From assembly GCF_024918955.1 (NCBI RefSeq), contig NZ_CP103423.1:1-64000 (forward strand): a DNA stretch of 64,000 bases, given 5' to 3'. This document shows, one piece after another, positions 57,838-64,000 of the stretch. Every line of letters starts with the position of its first letter. Position 1 is the first letter of the stretch. Both the position numbers and the translations under genes were made by a program. Under the pieces are notes generated by a model. It did no database searches. It worked only from the letters and a program-made list of their open reading frames with translations, and was not told where the DNA came from. The DNA is from Mesomycoplasma molare (GTDB taxonomy: Bacteria; Bacillota_I; Bacilli_A; Mycoplasmatales; Metamycoplasmataceae).

Positions 57838-57858
57838 AAACGATCAGTTAGATCGTTT
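57838..57858. repeat. Target-site duplication, right copy (permease terminator)
   Basis: Identical 21-bp hairpin to 56445-56465, immediately before the stop of the minus-strand permease gene. On the minus strand it is followed by CCCTGAATGC of the IS rather than a T run. Confidence 0.85.
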
Positions 57859-57861
57859 TTA

Positions 57862-59358
57862 TTATTTTATATTTTCAATTTCTAATGCCATATCGTCTAA
57901 TATATTTCTCTTGAAAACAAGTTTTTCCAAGTAGAAATTTGCAAAAACAATACCAATACAGAAGGAAAGAAGTAGTGAATACATAAAGAAAGATACTCAA
58001 TTATAAATTTCTTTACCATCAGAATAAAATAATCCTCATGAAGTAGAGAAATTACTATTAGATAAGTCTTCGATAATTAAATATAAATAAACTACTTCAC
58101 TGACGATGATTCCTAAAATTGATATTATTGCGGCTCCATAAAATAAAATGCTATTAATTTTCTTTGTTTCTTTAAAATCTTTTCTTTTTAGGGCATATGC
58201 TCCAATTACATAAGCATAAACTACAAAAAAGAATAAGGTAGGAAAATTTGTCACTCCATCAATTACTGAATCACTATTGTAATAAATCGCTGGAACTAAA
58301 ATTAATATAGCTCAAAATGCAAAGAATATAAAGGTGTAGATTAATTCTGTTTTAAACTTACCAAATTTATTAACTAAAGCTTTAGAACCAAAGTAAATTT
58401 TTAAATCAACGGAATTTCCAATCTCTTGTATAAACCCAACACTTAAACCATTTATTATTCCTAATGTTGATATTAAAATGAAAAACACAACTATTGGAAC
58501 GATATAACTAGAAGTAGATTTAGGTAAAGAATCCTGTAATAAATTTCATACTAATCCTGCTTGGTGTAAAATAGATGATACAGCTATTAAAGTGTATAGA
58601 ATAACAATTGAAGCCATACCTACTAATATTACTAAAGGTAAATTCTTAGAAGGATTTTTCATCTTGTTTCTTATAGAGCCAGAAACCAGAAAAGCATCAT
58701 ATGAAAATAATACCGCAGGTAATGCAATAATAATACCTTTAAACCCAAATGGAGATTTTTCTAAGTATTCAAAAGCATTTCTTCCACCATTATTGTGAGT
58801 TCCGATTGCAAAAATACCGGCTACAACTGCAACAATTAATGGTAAAAATTTTACTATTGTTACAAAAGTTTGTAAATAACCACTAACTTTTAGAGAAATG
58901 TGATTTAAAACAAAAAAGAGAATAGATACTATTAAACCAACAACAACTATTACTCAAAACGGAATGTCTGTTAATTTAAAATTAGCAACTTGGCTTAAAA
59001 AGAAGAAAAATATTTCTGAACCAAATATCCCTAATACACTAACTAAAATTCCATAATAAAAGAATGAATAAAGTAAAGAAACTGAATATCCGGCTTTAAT
59101 TCCGTTTACTTTATAAGCTCAACTAGATAAACCAGCTAATCTAGTTTTATTAAAACTACCAATTTCTGCAAAACTTAAAGCAGCACCAATAGAAATAAGT
59201 CCTCCTATTATTCATGCTAATAATCACGCAATTCCGTTGTTGTTAGTAGCCTTTGCAATTGAACTATTTTTAAAGAAAATTCCAATTCCAACAACAGAAC
59301 CAACTAAAATCATTAAAGAAACAAAAAAACCTATTTTTTTAATTTTTCTCTCCGACAT
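57862..59358 (-). CDS. APC-superfamily amino acid permease
   Basis: A 498-aa protein with about 12 membrane segments. The N-terminal VGSVVGIGIFFKNSSIA (about 19-35) matches the unwound helix 1 GxGIF motif of APC transporters, and SFAEIGS near 62 is typical of helix 2. TGA Trp many times. AGGAGG lies just before the start at 59358. An upstream hairpin terminator and a 27-aa leader ORF suggest attenuation. The carried amino acid cannot be told. The gene is convergent with folD across the IS30 element. Confidence 0.88.
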
Positions 59359-59376
59359 AGTCCTCCTTTTTAGTTA

Positions 59377-59422
59377 TATAAAATAAAAACTCTTACTTTT
59401 ATTGATAAAAAAAGTAAGAGTT
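59377..59422 (-). promoter_or_regulatory. Attenuator-like terminator before the APC permease
   Basis: On the minus strand AACTCTTACTTTT pairs with AAAAGTAAGAGTT and is followed by TTTTATTTTA, a typical intrinsic terminator, yet it sits upstream of the permease start, between a leader ORF and the gene. It could cut off permease transcription conditionally. Confidence 0.65.
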
Positions 59423-59460
59423 CAAGAGTTTATATATGCAAAAATATTTACTTTTCCTCT

Positions 59461-59565
59461 ACTTAAGTTAAATTATGAAAAATCATTGTTAAAAAAACAA
59501 TTCTGTTTCTTCTAAACATTGAAAAAATATTTTTATTATTTTTCATAATTTCTCCTAACTTAAGT
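59461..59565 (-). promoter_or_regulatory. Leader hairpin that masks a ribosome site
   Basis: The segment 59556-59565 with 59538-59550 (ACTTAAGTTA, gap GGAGA, AATTATGAAAAAT on the minus strand) is complementary to 59483-59461. In RNA this would fold so that the GGAG bulges and the AUG of the 27-aa leader ORF is paired. A TATAAT -10 box lies upstream near 59590. Confidence 0.55.
59463..59546 (-). CDS. 27-aa leader ORF upstream of the permease
   Basis: MKNNKNIFSMFRRNRIVFLT then MIFHNLT. It has a proper AGGAGAA site, lies within the folded leader and precedes the terminator-like hairpin and the permease. No single amino acid dominates strongly (Asn, Phe and Ile are most frequent). Could be a leader peptide; coding is uncertain. 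Confidence 0.4.
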   Translation of the reverse strand: MKNNKNIFSMFRRNRIVFLTMIFHNLT

Positions 59566-59624
59566 TTTATATAACTGCCAATATTATATAATATTTTTAT
59601 AAATAAGTTATAAAACTATTTTGG

Positions 59625-60470
59625 CTAATCTATTTTTTTGTATTTTTCTATTAATTTATTTAGTTTGATTGATCAATGATTAAGCCCGCTTTTAGTCTTA
59701 ATAATTTGATATTTATCTTTTAAAATATCAGATATTTCATTTAAATTTAATAAAGGATCTTTTGTTCTAATTTCAAAAAAAGTTATTTGATCTTCATTCA
59801 ATTTATCTAACAAATTATTTGCTTTTAAAAAACTAAAATTTGCGATATCTCTTTGTGCGGCTTCTACTAATCTTTGTTGATTGTGTATATCTAAATTAGC
59901 TAAACGATTTGCATTGTTTTCAATATCTCTAATATTTTTTTGATCAAAAAAAAGAGTAAAACTTTTAAGAGCACCTATAGCATTAAGAAAATTTAAAATA
60001 TTTTCCCCCTTTTTTTCATAAAGAAAATATTTATCGTTTCTTTTAATTTGAGAAAAAGAAAAATGAACATTTAATTTTTCTAAAAGAAGTTCACCTACTT
60101 CTTTTTCAAAAAAACTTATTTGCAAATTATATGAAGTTGAATTAATGTCTGAAATAGTTCCGCCACCCACAAAAGAACCAGCAAAAAAATGAATAGGATC
60201 TTCTATTTGAAAACTTAAATCAATACTGTTTTTGAGAATTACTATTCAATTTTTATTTTTAGGAGAACGATAATATTTAATATTAAATTTACTAAGTTTT
60301 TCTTTTATGTTTAAAGAAATGTCTTCTTTATTAATTTTTATTATTAATTCTTCTTTTTTTTCATTAATTTTACAATTACAAAAAACTAAGCCCTTTATAA
60401 AGTTTAAAAACTGCTTTTCTTTTCTTTTTTTATTTAATATTTCTAATTTTACATCATGACTAAATGACAT
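59625..60470 (-). CDS. whiA: DNA-binding protein WhiA
   Basis: Conserved Gram-positive regulator combining a LAGLIDADG-like domain with a C-terminal helix-turn-helix. The 281-aa protein begins MSFSHDVKLEI, contains AGSFVGGGTISDINSTSYNL near 93-112 (homing-endonuclease-like fold), and ends with the HTH ISDILKDKYQIIKTKSGLNH. In mycoplasmas WhiA has been linked to ribosomal-protein gene control. TGA Trp near 60244 and 59673. AAGGAG precedes the start. It is transcribed away from ftsH; a 5S gene lies between. Confidence 0.9.
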
Positions 60471-60506
60471 TTATTCTCCTTTATTTTTAAAAAAAAGCAT
60501 AAAAAA

Positions 60507-60611
60507 AGCAGCAACTCCCTATTTTCCCATCTCTGGTATCTTCGGCGTAAAAGGTCTTAACTACTGAGTTCGGAATGGTATCAGGTGATCCCCTTTGCTA
60601 TGGTCGCTTGT
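60507..60611 (-). rRNA. rrf: 5S ribosomal RNA
   Basis: On the minus strand the RNA begins near CAAGCGACCATAGCAAAGGG and ends near GATGGGAAAATAGGGAGTTG. It contains the core CATTCCGAACTCAGTAGTTA and the loop CGCCGAAGATACC, diagnostic of 5S rRNA. It is about 105 nt, usual for mycoplasmas. No 16S or 23S gene is adjacent, so this copy is separate from the large rRNA genes. Ends are approximate. Confidence 0.95.
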
Positions 60612-60721
60612 ATATATATTACCATAAAATTTAAAAATGTAAAATATTTTTTTTTAAAAAAATAGTTATATAATTAAGAAATATTAAATTAATAAAAATA
60701 ATATTTATAGAAAGGGTATAA

Positions 60722-62788
60722 ATGCAATTTTTAAAAAGAAAAAATTTAGTAGTATTTTTAATATTTTTACTTGTTGGTTTACTTGTTTGAATACTTTGGT
60801 CAAATATAGGTAATCAAGTAAAAATTATTAGTTTAAGTGATTTTGAAAAAAAATTAGCAGAATACTATATTAATGAATCTGATAATAAATTTATTTCCAA
60901 GTTTACGATTAGTGAAACTGAATGAGTTTTAAGATTTCAAGAAATTGATAAAAATGCAAGAGGAGGATTTTTTGTTCAAAATTATTTAGTTAATATTTCT
61001 CCTACTATAGCAAATAAAATTAATGGGGGGATAGCACTATTTCCTGAAAGTCAATTAACCTATTTTGAAGTTATAAAAAAGGCGATGATTACTGATGATT
61101 CTGAAATTTTAAATTTTATTAAAAATAACAGAATAGAAACAGGATATGAAAGTGCTGGTATACCACAACCAAGTTTATTTTCAAGAATATTTGGGTTTAT
61201 TCCTTTATTAGTTTCTGTTGGATTTCCATTATTATTGCTTTATTTCCTTTATAGAAGTACAAGAGGATCAGGAAATGGTGGAGGAATATTTGGCGGTCCT
61301 AATTTAAATAGTCAAGCAACTAAAATTACTTCAGATAAAAAATTCAGTGATATAGCTGGTAATAGAGAAGTTAAAGAAGAAGTAATGGAATTAGTTGATT
61401 ATTTAAAAGATCCTAAACGTTATGAAGCGGCAGGAGCTAGAATACCTAAAGGAATCCTTTTAGGAGGTCCTCCAGGAACAGGAAAAACTTTAATTGCTAA
61501 AGCTACTGCTGGTGAAGCTAATGTTCCTTTCTTCTTTATTTCAGCTTCTAATTTTGTTGAATTATATGTTGGTATGGGGGCCAAAAGAGTAAGAGAGCTT
61601 TTTAAAGAAGCTAGAAAAGAAGCTCCGGCTATCATATTTATTGATGAATTAGATGCTGTAGGTCGTTCTAGAGGATCTGGTATTGGTGGTGGAAACGACG
61701 AAAGAGAACAAACATTAAATCAACTATTAGTAGAAATGGATGGAATAGTTGACAACAGTGGTATCTTAGTTATTGCAGCAACAAATAGAACTGATGTATT
61801 AGATCCTGCACTTCAAAGACCAGGTCGTTTTGATAGAACTATTACAGTAGGTTATCCTGATGTTAGAGAAAGAGAAGAAATTCTTAGACTACACGCTAGA
61901 GGGAAAAGAGTACAAAGTTCAATTGATTTTAAAAATATAGCAAAAAGAACTCCTGGTTTTTCAGGAGCTCAATTAGAAAATGTTATTAATGAAGCTTCTA
62001 TTCTTTCTGTTAGAGAAAAAACTGAAGTCATTACTTCAGTACAAATTGATGAAGCTATTGATAGAGTTATGAGCGGTCCAGCTAAAAAGCATAGAACTAT
62101 AACAGAAGAAGAAAGAATTATGGTTGCATACCATGAAGCGGGACATGCTGTAGTTGGTATAAAAATACCTGGTGGAAATAAAGTTCAAAAAATTACAATT
62201 ATTCCTAGAGGTAATGCAGGCGGATATAATTTAATGCTACCTGAACAAGAAAAATATAATGCAACTAAATCAGAATTATTAGCAACTATCGCCTCATTTA
62301 TGGGAGGGAGAGTTGCTGAAGAATTAATTTATGGAGAAAAAGAAATTTCTACAGGTGCTGCAAACGATATAGAAAAAGCAACCAAAATTGCTAGAAGAAT
62401 GGTTACAGAATTCGGTATGTCAAGTTTAGGACCTATTCAATATGAAGAAAATACAGGCTCTCCTTTCTTAGGAAGAGATTATGCAAAAAATATGTCATTC
62501 TCTCACAAAGTTGGACATGAAATAGATCTAGAAGTAAGAAAAATTATTTCTGAAGCTTATGAGCAAGCTAAAAATGTAATTTCTAACAATAAAGAATTAT
62601 TAGAATTAATAAAAGAATCATTATTGGAAAACGAAACAATAGTTGCGGAAGAAATTGAATATATTGCTAAACATATGAAATTACCAGTTAGAAAAGAAAA
62701 TGAAGAAATTGTTAATTCTAAAGAAATTGATATTAATAAATTAATAGAAGAAGAAGTTGCAGAAACTAAAGACAGTTTAGAAAAATAA
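60722..62788 (+). CDS. ftsH: ATP-dependent membrane protease FtsH
   Basis: Membrane AAA+ zinc protease that degrades misfolded and regulatory proteins. The 688-aa protein has two N-terminal membrane helices (about 8-28 and 155-178), Walker [10 protein letters not shown] near 248, Walker [15 protein letters not shown], and zinc site HEAGH near 471-475. Length is normal only from the start at 60722, which needs TGA=Trp near 60788 and 60921; a call from 61085 would lose the first membrane helix and the periplasmic-side domain. GAAAGGG ribosome site. Terminator at 62797. Confidence 0.97.
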
Positions 62789-62796
62789 TCATACAT

Positions 62797-62834
62797 AAAA
62801 ACACTATGAAGTTTATATTCGTGGTGTTTTTTAT
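62797..62834 (+). terminator. Terminator after ftsH
   Basis: AACACTATGAA pairs fully (with two G-U) with TTCGTGGTGTT around TTTATA-like loop, then TTTTATTTTA. Confidence 0.8.
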
Positions 62835-62921
62835 TTTATTAAATTTCTTTTATCACGGCACTAGTTTAAGCAAATACTTGTTTTTTTTGATAAAGTTAAA
62901 AAAAGAAAAAAGGAAAAAACC

Positions 62922-63944
62922 ATGAAAAATAAATGATTATATAAAATAGCACTACCCACAGTAGCATCAACAGTGATAGCACCAATGATAGTATCTTGTT
63001 CTGTAGAAAAACAAAAAGTAGAGACAGCAGAAGAAAAAGAAAAAAGGTTAGAACATCAAATGTCTATGGAAATAGCACCTAATTTAACTAAGTTTTTAGA
63101 TGATTATTATGATGAAGAAAAATATTATAGAGAAGGAAGAGATACAAGTGAAATGAAAGAAATTAGAAGTGTTAAACAATTTAAAGAACTAACTTCTAAT
63201 ATAAACCACTTAAATGATTTTGAAAAATCATATTTAGATTTATATGAAGACATCCAAAATTTCTTTGATAATTCTATTCATAGGTATACACCTGAAAATT
63301 TAAGTTTTGAATATTTTGAAAATGTTAATGATGATGAAGATGATAAGCAATATTATCCTTTCTTAAAGTTAGAAGAACACACTTTAAAACAAGAGCAAAT
63401 GTTTTACCATAAAATATTCCAAATAATGAAGCAATATGGTATTGGTTATTCAGGTGATTTTTATTCAAATGGAAAGCAAAATAAAAATGCAACTAGGGAA
63501 ACTTCAGAAGGAATAAGAATATTAGAAGATGGTTTAAGTCCAATTATTAATGAAAAAATTGAAGAATTTAGCAAAAAACATAAAGATTTCCAATTTCAAA
63601 ACCCTAAATTAACTTTTAGAGAAGTAAAAGGAGATATTGTAATAGAAGTAGCATTAGAAGTAGAGTATCAAAATCAAAAATTACCAGAACAAATAGTTCT
63701 TCCTTTAACTTTTGATATTAATATTAAAACTTATGTTAATTATGCTGTTAAATTAGAAAAAGATATAATAGAAGACCAAAAAAAATATAAAGAAAATCCT
63801 AATCTAACAATGAAGAAAGTTAAAACCTTTGCTGAAATGGACAATATTTTAAAAAGTAAAGATAATGACTATAACAGAAGCAAATTAAAATGGATTAAAG
63901 AAGAGTATGATGATACAATAAAAGATAAAGAAGCAGAAATGTAA
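62922..63944 (+). CDS. Lipoprotein, 340 aa
   Basis: Begins MKNKWLYKIALPTVASTVIA with lipobox MIVSC (Cys 26), so it is exported and lipidated; LspA at 42273 would cleave it. The mature part is highly charged with an acidic, possibly helical structure. No family recognised. One TGA Trp in the signal peptide. AAAGGAAAA site. Surface lipoproteins in mycoplasmas are often antigenic and variable. No simple repeat tract is seen in its promoter. The 56 bases after it show a TATAAT at 63959-63965, probably for the next gene outside the window. Confidence 0.88.
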
Positions 63945-64000
63945 TTATGCTTTTTTGTGATATAATTTGTTTATAAATAGAAAAGAAAATAACTACCACT

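Overview
The window reads as a chromosome segment from a wall-less Mollicute, most likely a Mycoplasma of the hominis/synoviae type (Mycoplasmopsis/Metamycoplasma). It is very AT-rich, and many conserved genes (dnaA, mnmG, pepO, pgi, ileS, valS, argS, ftsY, lepA) are continuous only if TGA is read as tryptophan (genetic code 4). There is a lipobox lipoprotein, lspA and tightly packed short operons. The exact species cannot be fixed from the sequence alone. The window opens at dnaA-dnaN, so position 1 is probably the conventional genome origin.

Layout: 0-7 kb holds the replication/tRNA-modification start block (dnaA, dnaN, S4 protein, mnmG, rlmH) and an M13 peptidase. 7-12 kb holds the SRP RNA, a YwaF-type membrane protein, a D-2-hydroxyacid dehydrogenase with an AEC transporter, and a three-gene small membrane operon. 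12-22 kb is an accessory defence island: a Fic/Doc-like protein with a 47-aa partner, then four tandem type III mod genes, then one res gene. 22-33 kb has RNase J, pgi, an array of three paralogous membrane genes (the middle one broken), a second RNase J-like protein without the metal motif, and a thioredoxin. 33-39 kb has ftsY-ylxM, a second copy of the small membrane module, and lepA. 39-46.5 kb has T-box-ileS-lspA and hrcA-grpE-argS-rpoE. 46.5-47.6 kb is a small gene between 69-bp inverted repeats. 47.6-56.5 kb has a MazG-like protein, rpmE, an FNT channel, a FolT-like ECF S component with a catalytically degenerate ABC-like coiled-coil protein, valS and folD. 56.4-57.9 kb is an IS30-family insertion that duplicated a terminator. 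57.9-64 kb has an APC permease with a structured leader, whiA, 5S rRNA, ftsH and a lipoprotein.

The most striking system is the type III restriction-modification locus. It has four mod genes in a row with almost identical ends, four different target-recognition regions, a private promoter each and a private (AG)n tract each, all feeding one restriction subunit. In this assembly the tracts have 8, 8, 9 and 9 repeats. The frame is open only at 7 or 10, so every copy reads OFF. This is a combinatorial phase-variable methylation switch (a candidate phasevarion) with room for recombination among copies.

Other notable points: two paralogous membrane modules, in one of which two genes are fused; six genes that look leaderless; an IS30 element flanked by a 21-bp duplication of a hairpin terminator; a hairpin leader with a small ORF before the APC permease; and a degenerate ABC ATPase beside a folate-type S component.
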